NCBI RefSeq assembly: GCF_038562635.1
Contig: NZ_JBCFBO010000001.1
Span: 821,869-885,868 of the forward strand
Direction: 5' to 3'
Length of the DNA stretch: 64,000 nt
From: Methanobacterium sp.
GTDB taxonomy: Archaea; Methanobacteriota; Methanobacteria; Methanobacteriales; Methanobacteriaceae
Every line of letters starts with the position of its first letter. The stretch's first letter is position 1. Both the position numbers and the translations under genes were made by a program. Shown here in pieces: positions 53,188-61,966 of this stretch. A model generated the notes under the pieces. It saw nothing but the letters and a program-made list of their open reading frames with translations. It had not been told where the DNA came from and searched no databases.

Positions 53188-53382
53188 TTATTCATCATCC
53201 TCAACTTCTACTGCCTCATTAGGACATACATCCATGCAGACTTCACATAAGCTGCATTCTTCCTTATTTACAATAACTATTTTGTCCCCTTCAATTATAA
53301 GGACTTCCATTGGGCATACGTCGACGCATTCTGCGCAGTCTGCACCGTCGCATTTATCGTGATCGATAGTTATCTTAACCAT
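53188..53382 (-). CDS. 4Fe-4S dicluster ferredoxin
   Basis: A 64-residue ferredoxin with two cluster motifs, CDGADCAECVDVCP (extended spacing in the first half) and CSLCEVCMDVCP. It starts MVKITIDHDKCDG and ends acidic (VEVEDDE). It likely carries electrons for an unidentified oxidoreductase. GGTGATACAT places the start at ATG 53382. It is encoded between eno and rps2. Confidence 0.92.
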   Translation of the reverse strand: MVKITIDHDKCDGADCAECVDVCPMEVLIIEGDKIVIVNKEECSLCEVCMDVCPNEAVEVEDDE

Positions 53383-53398
53383 ATGTATCACCTTGTGT

Positions 53399-54637
53399 TT
53401 AAATATCCGCCATTTTTGGATTGATCATCTCTTCTTCAATTCTGATAAGTTCGTTAAGTTTTGCGATTCTTTCCCCACCTAGGGCTCCTGTTTTGATTAT
53501 TGGACTTGCAAATCCAACAGCTAAATGAGCTATTGTTTCATCTGTTGTTTCACCAGATCTATGTGATACAACTGGTACATAACCATTAGCCTTTGCAAGT
53601 TTAACTGTTGCATAGGTGTCGCTTAATGTTCCTATCTGGTTTGGTTTTATGATGATCGAATTTGCAGCACCTACATCAATCCCTTCCTGAAGAATTTCTG
53701 CATTGGTTACAAACAGGTCATCTCCACAGATAAGACATTTGTCCCCTGATTTTCGAGTAAGTTCTGCAAATGCTTCAAAATCGCCTTCCTGTATAGGATC
53801 TTCAACATAGAACATGTTGTAAGTATCAATGATTTCTTTAACAAAGTCTATCTGTTCACCAATATCTCTGCTTACGCCTTCTCTTTCGTAAACATATTTA
53901 GAGCCGTCCCACATTTCACTTGCGGCCATGTCAAGGCAAGGCCTTATTTCAATTCCAAGTTCATCGCCTACTTCTTCGCAAGCTTTTGCTTGGATTGAGA
54001 GGGCTTCTTCATTGGTAAGGTTAGGTGCCCATCCGCCTTCGTCTCCTTTTCCACCAGTGAAAGTGCTGTCTTTGGCTTTTATTAATGAACCAATTTTTTT
54101 ATGAACGCTTGAGTTTGCAAACACTGCTTCAGTTATATTTTCTGCTCCTACTGGAAGGACTAAAAATTCCTGAATATCAGGTGCATTTTTACCGGCGTGT
54201 GCTCCACCATTTATCATATTTCCTAAAGGATATGGAATTTCATTTTTGGTAATTCCTCCCAGGAATTTGTAAAGCGGCAGGTTATAGGATGCAGCGGCAG
54301 CCTTTGCAGTTGCCATTGAAACAGCAACTATGGTGTTACCACCTAAAGAAGATAGGTTATCGGTACCATCTATTTCTTTTAAAACCATATCTATATCATT
54401 TAAATCTTCGGCATCCATTCCAATAAGCTCAGATGAGATAACGTCTTCAACTTCACTTATTATTTTATCAACACCGCCTTCGGGAAATGCTGTAACTTCG
54501 CGTATACCGGTACTAGCACCGCTAGGCGCTGCAGCTCTTCCAAAACCATTCCATGTTAAAACATCTACTTCTACCGTTGGGTTTCCCCTGCTATCTAAAA
54601 TTTTTCGTACACGGACGTCTTCAATAATACTATCCAC
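53399..54637 (-). CDS. eno: Enolase
   Basis: A 412-residue enolase that interconverts 2-phosphoglycerate and phosphoenolpyruvate. Motifs are VRKILDSRGNPTVEVDV, GASTGIREVTAFPEG, GGAHAGKNAPDIQEFLV, the metal ligands in FYVEDPIQEGDFE and ICGDDLFVTN, and the lysines in IIIKPNQIGTLS and VSHRSGETTD. The start is GTG 54637 with GAGGTGTTTTT. A decayed copy of an internal eno segment lies just upstream. Confidence 0.96.
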   Translation of the reverse strand: MDSIIEDVRVRKILDSRGNPTVEVDVLTWNGFGRAAAPSGASTGIREVTAFPEGGVDKIISEVEDVISSELIGMDAEDLNDIDMVLKEIDGTDNLSSLGGNTIVAVSMATAKAAAASYNLPLYKFLGGITKNEIPYPLGNMINGGAHAGKNAPDIQEFLVLPVGAENITEAVFANSSVHKKIGSLIKAKDSTFTGGKGDEGGWAPNLTNEEALSIQAKACEEVGDELGIEIRPCLDMAASEMWDGSKYVYEREGVSRDIGEQIDFVKEIIDTYNMFYVEDPIQEGDFEAFAELTRKSGDKCLICGDDLFVTNAEILQEGIDVGAANSIIIKPNQIGTLSDTYATVKLAKANGYVPVVSHRSGETTDETIAHLAVGFASPIIKTGALGGERIAKLNELIRIEEEMINPKMADI

Positions 54638-54647
54638 AAAAACACCT

Positions 54648-54712
54648 CTTCATAGATGATAAGTTATCAGTACCACCTATTTCATTTAAAACCATATTTA
54701 TCATTTGAATCC
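54648..54712 (-). repeat. Displaced copy of an internal eno segment
   Basis: GTTATCAGTACCACCTATTT followed by CATTTAAAACCATATTTAT matches eno 54346-54402 (GTTATCGGTACCATCTATTT, CTTTTAAAACCATATCTAT). On the minus strand the copy still reads MVLNEIGGTDNLSSM against the gene's MVLKEIDGTDNLSSL. It forms a short upstream frame that ends over the eno GTG start. Confidence 0.8.
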
Positions 54713-54714
54713 TA

Positions 54715-54765
54715 CAAAAATTGCAAATTTTTGCAGGCCCGAAAATATTTGATTTTCGCGATTTC
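54715..54765. repeat. Small palindromic array upstream of eno
   Basis: TTGCAAATTTTTGCA and CGAAAATATTTGATTTTCG units, followed by a plain spacer up to rpoK. Confidence 0.6.
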
Positions 54766-54861
54766 AGCGCCTATTCCAAGTTGTGATAAAATTATGCATT
54801 CATTTCATTTATCATTTTAGCAATGCAACTCTTAGTATGCTGTAATTTCATAAAATAGTGG

Positions 54862-55035
54862 TTATTTTCTAATACCGAGAGGAATTACGCCTTTTTTAAG
54901 TTCTAAACTTGCAATATCTATTGGATCAAGTGACCCTTCAACTTCTATTAATGGTTTTGCCCCCATTGATAACTGGAGGGCTCTTGCACCAACAATTCTT
55001 GCTTTTTCAAACCTTGTAAGTTCTTCAGATGACAT
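54862..55035 (-). CDS. rpoK: RNA polymerase subunit K (RPB6/omega-like)
   Basis: A 57-residue protein: MSSEELTRFEKARIVGARAL, then QLSMGAKPLIEVEG and DPIDIASLELKKGVIPLGI. This is the conserved archaeal RpoK, equivalent to the RPB6 core and bacterial omega. GGAG lies eight bases upstream of ATG 55035. Its place after rpoN and tRNA-Pro is the classic archaeal order. Confidence 0.95.
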   Translation of the reverse strand: MSSEELTRFEKARIVGARALQLSMGAKPLIEVEGSLDPIDIASLELKKGVIPLGIRK

Positions 55036-55134
55036 AACATCTTCTCCTGATTCAATACTGAACCTTTTAATTTTATAAGAGAATTTCTATTAACTTATCA
55101 TATGCTATTATAATTTTTACCATCACTCAATTTT

Positions 55135-55200
55135 AAAATCTCGAAAAATCATGGCGTAAAAAATCTATGATTTTTTAAGGTTCTGTAGGTTTTTAGAAAT
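55135..55200. repeat. Small palindromic stretch downstream of tRNA-Pro
   Basis: AAAAAATC-TAT-GATTTTTT is a perfect triloop hairpin; flanking dyads are weak. It lies about ten bases past the tRNA 3' end, within the operon. Confidence 0.6.
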
Positions 55201-55212
55201 TCGCTTAAGTTA

Positions 55213-55352
55213 ATGGGGCTGCCGAGATTTGAACTCGGGTCGCCAGCATTCCGGTGTGACCATCCCCGATCCAGTTGAAAAAATATTATTTCAAGAATTG
55301 TTGATATTTAGTTCAATGGCTGGGAGGATGGACCAAGCTACCCTACAGCCCC
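55213..55352 (-). tRNA. Intron-containing tRNA, probably tRNA-Pro
   Basis: The acceptor stem GGGGCTG/CAGCCCC with discriminator A, a Pro-like D arm (GGGTAGCTTGGTCC) and T arm CCGAG-TTCAAAT-CTCGG are clear; no CCA is encoded. The anticodon stem is CCAGC (55323-55319) with GCTGG (55246-55242), separated by about 70 extra bases. TCGGG at 55269-55265 can supply U33 and anticodon CGG if two introns are removed: about 48 bases between positions 32 and 33 and about 16 between 37 and 38. It begins directly after the rpoN stop. The Pro identity also fits its known location between rpoN and rpoK; the anticodon is less certain. Confidence 0.75.
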
Positions 55353-55520
55353 TCACCATACTTCAACGTGAGCTATTAACATTCTTCTACAACAATACTT
55401 AGAAATTCCAAGATCATCAAGAACTTCTTTTGGGTTTTCTCCGTCTTCTACCCTTTTTTTGTATTCATCAAAAAAAGCAGAGACAACTTTACCACAGCTT
55501 ATACATCGTATAGGAATCAT
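55353..55520 (-). CDS. rpoN: RNA polymerase subunit N (RPB10-like)
   Basis: A 55-residue zinc protein: MIPIRCISCGKVVSAFFDEY at the start, a second Cys pair KYCCRRMLIAHVEVW at the end. This is archaeal RpoN, which binds zinc through an atypical CX2C...CC site and helps assemble the D-L platform. The stop codon touches the first base of tRNA-Pro, so the tRNA is processed out of the mRNA. Confidence 0.95.
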   Translation of the reverse strand: MIPIRCISCGKVVSAFFDEYKKRVEDGENPKEVLDDLGISKYCCRRMLIAHVEVW

Positions 55521-55913
55521 GTTTTACCATCTTTTTAGTTTTTAATAAATTCCTTGTATCTGCAAAATTACAGAAATTATGTTAATATAAACATTTTTTT
55601 TTCTGTATATTACAAATCATAGTTTAATATTATAGTTTTTAAATAAATCCTTTTTTATAAAAAAATAGGAAATATTTAAAATATTTTAGAAAATACAAGT
55701 ATTTTCTAACTCCCCAAAAATCGAAGTTAGAGAAAAATGTTATCAAAATCTCCGATTTTGATACAGCAAAAACAGAGTTTTCGCATGCTACGCATTTTTC
55801 TATACGTCAAAAATCGTTGATTTTTGACAGATTTTTGAGGATTTTTAAATCTTCTTGCATTTAATATGTAAAATATAAAGGTTTTTTTCGGGGCAAGAAG
55901 ATTAAATAATAGA
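55521..55913. repeat. Intergenic region with nested palindromic array between rps9 and rpoN
   Basis: The array spans 55690-55850. AGAAAAATG...CATTTTTCT (55732-55802) encloses ATCAAAATC-TCC-GATTTTGAT, an AAAAACAGAGTTTT unit and GCATGCTACGCA; then GTCAAAAATC-GTT-GATTTTTGAC follows. The rest of the spacer is AT-rich. It lies inside the ribosomal operon and is presumably transcribed. Confidence 0.82.
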
Positions 55914-56315
55914 TTACCTGTAACTTTTCTGCCTTCTAGCTCTGGCTCCTCTTCCACCGTACTTTTTAGGTTCGGATCTTCTAGGGTCACCAACAAGCAT
56001 AGTTCGGTCATACTGAGTGAATTTTTCTTTTAAATCCATGTCGCTTGTCCACTGTATAAGTCCTTTTGCTATGACCATACGTGCAGCTTCAGCCTGTCCC
56101 ATTACTCCTCCACCGACAACTTTAACATCGATATCGAGGGTGTTGACAATGTCTCCAGCAAGTACTAATGGCTCTGTAATTTTGAGTCTTGCAAGTTCTG
56201 GATCGTAAAGTTCAACTGGGCGTTTGTTTATTCGGATTCTTCCTTTTCCTTCTCGGAATTTACCCCTTGCTATTGCAGTTTTTCTTTTTCCGCTTGTGTG
56301 AATTACTTTTTTCAT
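55914..56315 (-). CDS. rps9: 30S ribosomal protein S9
   Basis: A 133-residue uS9. It begins KKVIHTSGKRKTAIARGKFR, has VVGGGVMGQAEAARMVIAKG and ends in the basic tail (PKKYGGRGARARRQKSYR) that reaches the P-site tRNA anticodon. GGTGTTAAT precedes ATG 56315; it is nine bases from rpl13. Confidence 0.96.
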   Translation of the reverse strand: MKKVIHTSGKRKTAIARGKFREGKGRIRINKRPVELYDPELARLKITEPLVLAGDIVNTLDIDVKVVGGGVMGQAEAARMVIAKGLIQWTSDMDLKEKFTQYDRTMLVGDPRRSEPKKYGGRGARARRQKSYR

Positions 56316-56323
56316 ATTAACAC

Positions 56324-56752
56324 CTATACTTCAAACTTTGCTCCAAGTAACTTTGAGAGGGTTCCAAGTTCGATACTTTTTTTAATATTTTTAGGCATTG
56401 CTTCTTCTAATTTAAAGATTTCAGCATCTGCAAATTCTTTTGGGATTCCTACAAAGACTTTAAGACCTTTGAATGCTTCTCTTCCGCTTGTTTTCCTGTA
56501 AGGTATCATTCCTCTTACAGTTCTTCTAAATATATCATCAGGTCTTCTTGGGTATTTTGGTCCCATTTTCCTTGGATTTGATATACTTGCTCTGTCAACT
56601 CTTTGTTTGTACCTTGCATATGCCCATTCTTTTGTGCCTGAAATTAAAATTTTTTCGGCATTTAAAACTACTACACTCTCACCATTTAGAAGCATCTTGC
56701 TTACTGTACTTGCAAGTCTTCCCATAATGAGTCCTTCGCCATCTATAATCAT
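56324..56752 (-). CDS. rpl13: 50S ribosomal protein L13
   Basis: A 142-residue uL13. Visible are GLIMGRLASTVSKMLLNGES, RKMGPKYPRRPDDIFRRTVRG and MIPYRKTSGREAFKGLKVF. It is an early-assembling large-subunit protein, in the usual archaeal order L18e-L13-S9. Confidence 0.96.
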   Translation of the reverse strand: MIIDGEGLIMGRLASTVSKMLLNGESVVVLNAEKILISGTKEWAYARYKQRVDRASISNPRKMGPKYPRRPDDIFRRTVRGMIPYRKTSGREAFKGLKVFVGIPKEFADAEIFKLEEAMPKNIKKSIELGTLSKLLGAKFEV

Positions 56753-56767
56753 AAAAATACACCTTTT

Positions 56768-57127
56768 TTACTCGATTATCCTTATTTTATTTCCCTTTGG
56801 ATTTTCATCGAGAATTTCTGAGATTCCTAAACATTTACCGCCAGCAGCATCTATTTTTTCTTCAGCTTTTTTTGAGAAGCTAATTGCTACCACGTTAACT
56901 TTATGGTCCAGTTCACCACTTCCAAGGATTTTTCCAGGGACTATGATGGTTTCATCTGGAGATGAATGTCTGTTTATTTTAGATATGTTAACTTCTGCAT
57001 ACCTTCGGGTTGATCTCTCAAGCCTTTTTGCGATATCTTTCCATATACTGACATCTTCCTGGTATGACTTCTCTTTAAGGTTCCCTATAATTTCTGTGAT
57101 TTTCGGATTTGTCTTTGTAAGTTTCAT
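56768..57127 (-). CDS. rpl18e: 50S ribosomal protein L18e
   Basis: A 119-residue protein related to bacterial L15. It has the DVSIWKDIAKRLERSTRRYA helix, the VNISKINRHSSPDETIIVPG loop and the GGKCLGISEILDENPKG motif. GGAGG lies before ATG 57127, within the end of rpoD. Confidence 0.95.
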   Translation of the reverse strand: MKLTKTNPKITEIIGNLKEKSYQEDVSIWKDIAKRLERSTRRYAEVNISKINRHSSPDETIIVPGKILGSGELDHKVNVVAISFSKKAEEKIDAAGGKCLGISEILDENPKGNKIRIIE

Positions 57128-57922
57128 TTAACTTCCTCCTTTAGAAAATGCCACAATTTTTTCTGATTTATCCTTCAGGATATCACATGCATTTACTAAA
57201 ACTTCTTCAGGAGATAATGACCCGTCTGTTTCAATTTTAAATATGAATTTACCTTCCTGTGATTCAACATGAATTGATTCCTGCTCACATCCCCTCACAC
57301 AGGTTTTGCACATTGAGCAGTTCTCGATATCTGTGATAATGATTTTTCCTTCAGCCTCATCATAGTCCAGTACATTTCTTGGACATTGTTCCACACATTT
57401 CCCACATGCTTCACAGGCATCATCGATTGTAATTAAAGGATAGTACTTGTATGCACATGTTGTTGTAGGCTGCCATTTGGCGTGTTCCAGTCCAATTCCA
57501 AGTTTTGCTATAGCTTCAAGTTCTACTTCTTCCCCTTCTCTTAATTTTAGAAGTGGAATTGTATCATATACTGGTTTTACAGCTTCGTGAGTTGAACTAA
57601 GGTCTCTAGAGTATACAACTTTAGGACCTACTTCTTTTAAAATTAGAGATACACTGCAACTTGGACAGCCATTTTCGCAGTCGCATTCAGATGCCAGTTC
57701 AAATGCTTCTATATCTGTTTCAAGTGGTACTAACCCTAATCTATGAGCTAAAACCTCATCAAATAAAGCGGCATCATTTTTAACTATTGCAACTGTTTCT
57801 ATGGCAAGTGTTGGAACTTCGACAGTACATATTCTCCTTATTGCATTTATAAAGGAAATATCTACACCATCGACGATAAATGTGAGTTCATTATCATTTT
57901 TTTCTCGAACATTTATCTCCAT
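57128..57922 (-). CDS. rpoD: RNA polymerase subunit D (RPB3-like) with iron-sulfur domain
   Basis: A 264-residue subunit that nucleates polymerase assembly with L, N and P. The core has INAIRRICTVEVPTLAIETV and LAHRLGLVPLETD; CDCENGCPSC forms a metal site. An inserted ferredoxin-like domain (about 165-225) carries CEACGKCVEQCPRN and CSMCKTCVRGCEQ, enough for two 4Fe-4S clusters, as in several methanogens; the clusters may make assembly redox-sensitive. I chose ATG 57922 by family length; a longer frame starts within rps11. Confidence 0.95.
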   Translation of the reverse strand: MEINVREKNDNELTFIVDGVDISFINAIRRICTVEVPTLAIETVAIVKNDAALFDEVLAHRLGLVPLETDIEAFELASECDCENGCPSCSVSLILKEVGPKVVYSRDLSSTHEAVKPVYDTIPLLKLREGEEVELEAIAKLGIGLEHAKWQPTTTCAYKYYPLITIDDACEACGKCVEQCPRNVLDYDEAEGKIIITDIENCSMCKTCVRGCEQESIHVESQEGKFIFKIETDGSLSPEEVLVNACDILKDKSEKIVAFSKGGS

Positions 57923-57923
57923 G

Positions 57924-58316
57924 TTAGACCCTTCTTCCCCGTTTACCTCCAGGTCTTCCTGTACCGTCATGAGGAATTGGGGTAACATCTTCTATTTTTC
58001 CTATTCTGATACCAGCTCTTGCAAGAGCTCTTATTGTAGCTTGTGCACCTGGTCCTGGAGTTCTTGGTCCGTTTCCACCAGGGGCTCTTACTTTTATGTG
58101 TAATCCAATTATTCCTTTTTCTTTAACGTCGTCTGCTGCTCTTGTTGCTGCTTCCATTGCTGCAAATGGAGATGACTCCTGTCTATCTGCCCTTACAACT
58201 TTTCCACCAGACCATTGAGTAATGGTTTCGGCTCCGGTTAAATCAGTTATAGTGATTATAGTATTGTTAAAGGATGAATAAATGTTAGCTACACCCCATT
58301 TTTCTTTTTCTGCCAT
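57924..58316 (-). CDS. rps11: 30S ribosomal protein S11
   Basis: A 130-residue uS11. It has GVANIYSSFNNTIITITDLT, GGKVVRADRQESSPFAAMEA, VRAPGGNGPRTPGPGAQATI and the C-terminal DVTPIPHDGTGRPGGKRGRR. GGTGATAAA precedes ATG 58316. Its stop is one base from the rpoD start. Confidence 0.97.
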   Translation of the reverse strand: MAEKEKWGVANIYSSFNNTIITITDLTGAETITQWSGGKVVRADRQESSPFAAMEAATRAADDVKEKGIIGLHIKVRAPGGNGPRTPGPGAQATIRALARAGIRIGKIEDVTPIPHDGTGRPGGKRGRRV

Positions 58317-58333
58317 TTTATCACCTTTTTTAG

Positions 58334-58864
58334 TTATGATTCATCAGTACCTGTTTTTTCAGTTCTTGCTTTGTACTGTTTTTCTACGGGTGAAGCTGGG
58401 TAAAATCCTATAAGGTCTTCTTCCCCTCTTTTTATCATGTAGCTTGGTGAATCAACTTTCTTCCCATCTAAAGCTATATGTCCATGTATAACAAACTGTC
58501 TTGCTCCTTTTGCAGTGGTAGCAAGTCCTTTTTTATGTACCATGGTTTGTAATCTTCTTCTTAAAATATCTTCTACGGTTAAATCCAGTACATCTTCCAG
58601 ATTTGCATTTTCTGCTAAAATACCAGAGCGTACAAGGTGATTAATAAGATCCTGTCTTTCCTTAATTGTCTGTTCAGTTAACATACCTAAGAGGTGTCTT
58701 GCATCTCTCCTGTATCTTTTAACCATAGTTTCAGCTTTCCATATTTCTTTTTTATTTTTTAAACCGTATTTTTGGGTAAGCTTATTTTCTTCTTTAATCC
58801 TATCAGCGTTCCATGGATGAGGTGGTGTATCATATTTTTTTCTTGCTCTTCTTGGATGTCCCAT
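58334..58864 (-). CDS. rps4: 30S ribosomal protein S4
   Basis: A 176-residue uS4. It begins GHPRRARKKYDTPPHPWN and has an S4 RNA-binding domain (RRLQTMVHKKGLATTAKGAR, FVIHGHIALDGKKVDSPSY). It is a primary binder of 16S rRNA. GGAGATAATAGT precedes ATG 58864. Confidence 0.97.
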   Translation of the reverse strand: MGHPRRARKKYDTPPHPWNADRIKEENKLTQKYGLKNKKEIWKAETMVKRYRRDARHLLGMLTEQTIKERQDLINHLVRSGILAENANLEDVLDLTVEDILRRRLQTMVHKKGLATTAKGARQFVIHGHIALDGKKVDSPSYMIKRGEEDLIGFYPASPVEKQYKARTEKTGTDES

Positions 58865-58888
58865 ACTATTATCTCCTTTAAATTATAA

Positions 58889-59344
58889 TTAGGCCCTTCC
58901 TCTCCTTCTTCTAACACCAACAGATGATCCTTTTCTGAAGGTAGATTTGGTTCTCTGTCCTCTAACTGGAAGTCCGACTTCGTGTCTTCTTCCTTTGTAG
59001 CTTCTTGTTTTCTTCATTCTGTTTAAATCTTCCCTTAATGTCATCATAAGGTCAGATTCAATTAAATGACCAGTTTCGCCTGTTTCATAATCGTTTCGTC
59101 TGTTTAACATCCAGTCAGGAACGTTATGTGATGACGGGTTCTTGAGAACTTCTTCAATTTCCAGTACTTTTTCATCAGGTAAGTATCCAATTTTTTGACT
59201 TAAGTCAAGATCCATAACAATACCTACTGCTCTGGATAGTGCTTTGCCTACTCCTTTGACATCAGCAAGAGCATTTTCAATGGTTTTATTACCATCTACA
59301 TCCTTTCTGGCAATACGGACCAAGTGTTTGAATTCTTCTTCCAT
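58889..59344 (-). CDS. rps13: 30S ribosomal protein S13
   Basis: A 151-residue uS13. It has FKHLVRIARKDVDGNKTI, the helix-hairpin-helix LADVKGVGKALSRAVGIVM and the basic C-terminal GLPVRGQRTKSTFRKG. It is the first protein gene of the S13-S4-S11-RpoD block and lies downstream of tRNA-Ser on the same strand. Confidence 0.97.
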   Translation of the reverse strand: MEEEFKHLVRIARKDVDGNKTIENALADVKGVGKALSRAVGIVMDLDLSQKIGYLPDEKVLEIEEVLKNPSSHNVPDWMLNRRNDYETGETGHLIESDLMMTLREDLNRMKKTRSYKGRRHEVGLPVRGQRTKSTFRKGSSVGVRRRRGRA

Positions 59345-59509
59345 TATTTGACCTCTAAACTTTTTTATAAGACCAGAATGCCTTACTTCTTTGTTTTCCA
59401 GTATAATTTAATTAATTTAAATAGTTGTGCAAATTAGAGCAAGATTTTGTATCCAGTATAAGTTTGGACGGGTGAATACAAAGATAAAAAAACTTGCTTT
59501 TAACGTCCT

Positions 59510-59686
<177 letters not shown>

Positions 59687-59881
59687 ATATGATTAATTTG
59701 TTGTATACATTAATTAGTTTGCAATATAATTACGTGTCCAATTGCTAGACATAAAGTGTATGTTCTTAAACCTTTAAAAGCTTAATGGTTGTATCGGTTG
59801 CATAATCCAGTTCAACTTTGAATTTATTTAAAGAATAGTCTTTACTTGATAGCTGAAAACTTGAATATTCATATAAAACTT

Positions 59882-60844
59882 CTACTTCCACATCTTTGGA
59901 TATGTTCCAGGTTCCATAAAAACTTTTTTTACATCTATCACTATACCTTTATTTGCTTTATATATTTCCTTAGATGTTTTTAAACTTTCACCTGCTGCAA
60001 CAAGTTCACCTTTAAGTGTCATAATTGCTACAGTATCATTTTCTTTAATTTTATCATCAAGGCTTATTATTCCACCTGCTGCAAGGTCTGCACCATGACA
60101 AAGCGCATCAATTGCAGAATCCCTTATGATAATTTTAGGGAGATGTTTTACTGCTAACTCCATAGGAAGTATGCAGTCCCTAAGGAAAGATTCATCTCCT
60201 TCTTCCTTCCAGATATGATATGCATCAGTTAAATCTTGAAGGGTAGTTAATGTTTCATCCTCTGTAAATGGTCCAGATTTGGTCCTTCGAAGTTCTGCCA
60301 TATGAGCACCTATTCCAAGTGCTTCACCTACATCATGGCAGTACTTTCGTATATAAGTTCCACCTTCACATCCTATTTTAAAAAGGACATCCTGGCCATC
60401 TATCTCAAGGATATTAACATAATAAATATTTCGAACTCTCATTTCGCGCTTTACAGCAGATTTGAGTGGTGGTGTCTGGAAAATTTTTCCCTGAAACTCC
60501 TTCAATATTTCTCTTATTTCAGTTTCTGAAATTTCCTCATGCAGGTGCATAAGACATACATATTCTTTATCCGCACCCAGCAGCATTTGAATAGCCCTTG
60601 TAGCATAATCTATGCCTATAGGTAAAACTCCAGTAACTTTGGGGTCTAAGGTTCCCCCATGACCTGTTTTTTCCACTCCAAGAATTCTTTTAACCCATGA
60701 ATCGATTTCATGGGATGTTGGGCCTGAAGGTTTATCAAGGTTTACAATTCCTCGTTTTATATGATCTTCTATGGGTCTTTCATCAGGGAAAGTCCCGTAG
60801 TCTAGATCAGTTTCACCTTCGGCTTTTATAAGTAAATCTGCCAT
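59882..60844 (-). CDS. truB: tRNA/rRNA pseudouridine synthase Cbf5 (TruB family)
   Basis: A 320-residue archaeal Cbf5. The catalytic Asp is in GHGGTLDPKVTGVLPIG; GIVNLDKPSGPTSHEIDSWV and CEGGTYIRKYCHDVGEALG are typical. A C-terminal PUA domain (about 235-310) starts near LPKIIIRDSAIDALCHGADL. It works with Nop10, Gar1, L7Ae and H/ACA guide RNAs on rRNA, and alone makes Psi55 in tRNA. It is cotranscribed with rpl14e and cmk. Confidence 0.95.
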   Translation of the reverse strand: MADLLIKAEGETDLDYGTFPDERPIEDHIKRGIVNLDKPSGPTSHEIDSWVKRILGVEKTGHGGTLDPKVTGVLPIGIDYATRAIQMLLGADKEYVCLMHLHEEISETEIREILKEFQGKIFQTPPLKSAVKREMRVRNIYYVNILEIDGQDVLFKIGCEGGTYIRKYCHDVGEALGIGAHMAELRRTKSGPFTEDETLTTLQDLTDAYHIWKEEGDESFLRDCILPMELAVKHLPKIIIRDSAIDALCHGADLAAGGIISLDDKIKENDTVAIMTLKGELVAAGESLKTSKEIYKANKGIVIDVKKVFMEPGTYPKMWK

Positions 60845-60877
60845 TAAATAACCTTAAAGTTCCGCGTTTATACACGA

Positions 60878-61105
60878 TTAAGCTGCTGCTTCGAGTTCTT
60901 TTTTAATTTCTTCTACATTGTCAGATTTTACTTCAATGGTCTGATCAACTGGTTCTAAATGTTTTATGTTACATCTTCTGTTTTTGATGTTTGTTCCAAC
61001 AACTTCAACGAATTTATCATCTATAACTTCAACTATAACACATTTTTCGCCTGCTTCTCTTCCTGCAATCTTAACACATACTCTTCCTACTTCTATTGCT
61101 GGCAT
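60878..61105 (-). CDS. rpl14e: 50S ribosomal protein L14e
   Basis: A 75-residue KOW-type protein: MPAIEVGRVCVKIAGREAGE, then CVIVEVIDDKFVEVVG and RRCNIKHLEPVDQTIEV. GGTGATTTC places ATG at 61105, overlapping the cmk 3' end by 13 bases. Confidence 0.94.
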   Translation of the reverse strand: MPAIEVGRVCVKIAGREAGEKCVIVEVIDDKFVEVVGTNIKNRRCNIKHLEPVDQTIEVKSDNVEEIKKELEAAA

Positions 61106-61623
61106 GAAATCACCTCTACTACTTTTAATATGATATCAGCGATGCTTAGAGCATTAAAATTTCCGGTATTTATGATGAGGTCATAAATTTCCATGTCATT
61201 AATGTCAATACCATGAATCTCATGATATCGTTTTGCTTCGCTATTACTTCTTGAAATTATTTCTTCCTTGACAACTTCATATGGTTTATTTTCCCGCTTG
61301 CATATCCGTTTTGTACGGTCATCTATAGGCGCTATAAACCCTACTTTAAGGTCAGCTTCTACAAAATGTGCAGATAGTCTTCCCTCAACAATCAGATTTT
61401 TGCTTTTATTTGCTAGTTCTGCTTGTCGTTTGTCAATTAAGATATCAATATCATCATTCTCTTCAGCGAACTTACCAAATTCTAGAAGATCCATATTTTT
61501 TTCAGCAGCCATCTGGCGAAAAATATCACCGGCTGAGACATATGGAATATCCAGTTTTTTTGACAGTATTTTAGAAGCTGTAGTGGTACCACTCCCAGCT
61601 AATCCGCTGATAGTTATAATCAT
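61093..61623 (-). CDS. cmk: Cytidylate kinase
   Basis: A 176-residue archaeal CMP kinase. It has the P-loop ISGLAGSGTTTASKIL, VSAGDIFRQMAAEKNMDLLE, LIVEGRLSAHF and RTKRICKREN. It phosphorylates CMP and dCMP. Its ATG overlaps the rpl34e stop by four bases, and its end overlaps rpl14e. Confidence 0.94.
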   Translation of the reverse strand: MIITISGLAGSGTTTASKILSKKLDIPYVSAGDIFRQMAAEKNMDLLEFGKFAEENDDIDILIDKRQAELANKSKNLIVEGRLSAHFVEADLKVGFIAPIDDRTKRICKRENKPYEVVKEEIISRSNSEAKRYHEIHGIDINDMEIYDLIINTGNFNALSIADIILKVVEVISCQQ

Positions 61624-61889
61624 TCTTTCCTTGCCTCTCTCTTAAACACTTTTCGTGCACATTCAGGGCAAAGATTTCCTCCATAAGGCCTGTTTGGCCT
61701 TTTTTTAGATTTTGAAAGTTTGTTTATTTCATATGGTCTACCCCTTGGGACTCCATGAAGAAACTTACCACATTCTGCACAGATGTGCTTGCTTGGTTTT
61801 TTCTTCTTGTAACGTAAGACCGTTTTTCCTCCAGGGGTTTTTTTGAATATTCTTCTGTATGATCTAGATCTGTATCTTAATTGTGGCAT
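61620..61889 (-). CDS. rpl34e: 50S ribosomal protein L34e
   Basis: An 89-residue basic protein. It starts MPQLRYRSRSYRRIFKKTPG and has two Cys pairs (CAECGKFL and CPECARKVF) forming a zinc site. I chose ATG 61889 by family start and the upstream GGAGAG; the earlier frame from 61925 adds non-family residues. Confidence 0.94.
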   Translation of the reverse strand: MPQLRYRSRSYRRIFKKTPGGKTVLRYKKKKPSKHICAECGKFLHGVPRGRPYEINKLSKSKKRPNRPYGGNLCPECARKVFKREARKE

Positions 61890-61966
61890 ATACATCTCTC
61901 CTAATTTTGTGTTAGCAAAACGCAATTAAGCAATTTGCATGATCTTGAATTCACTGGATGAATGTG

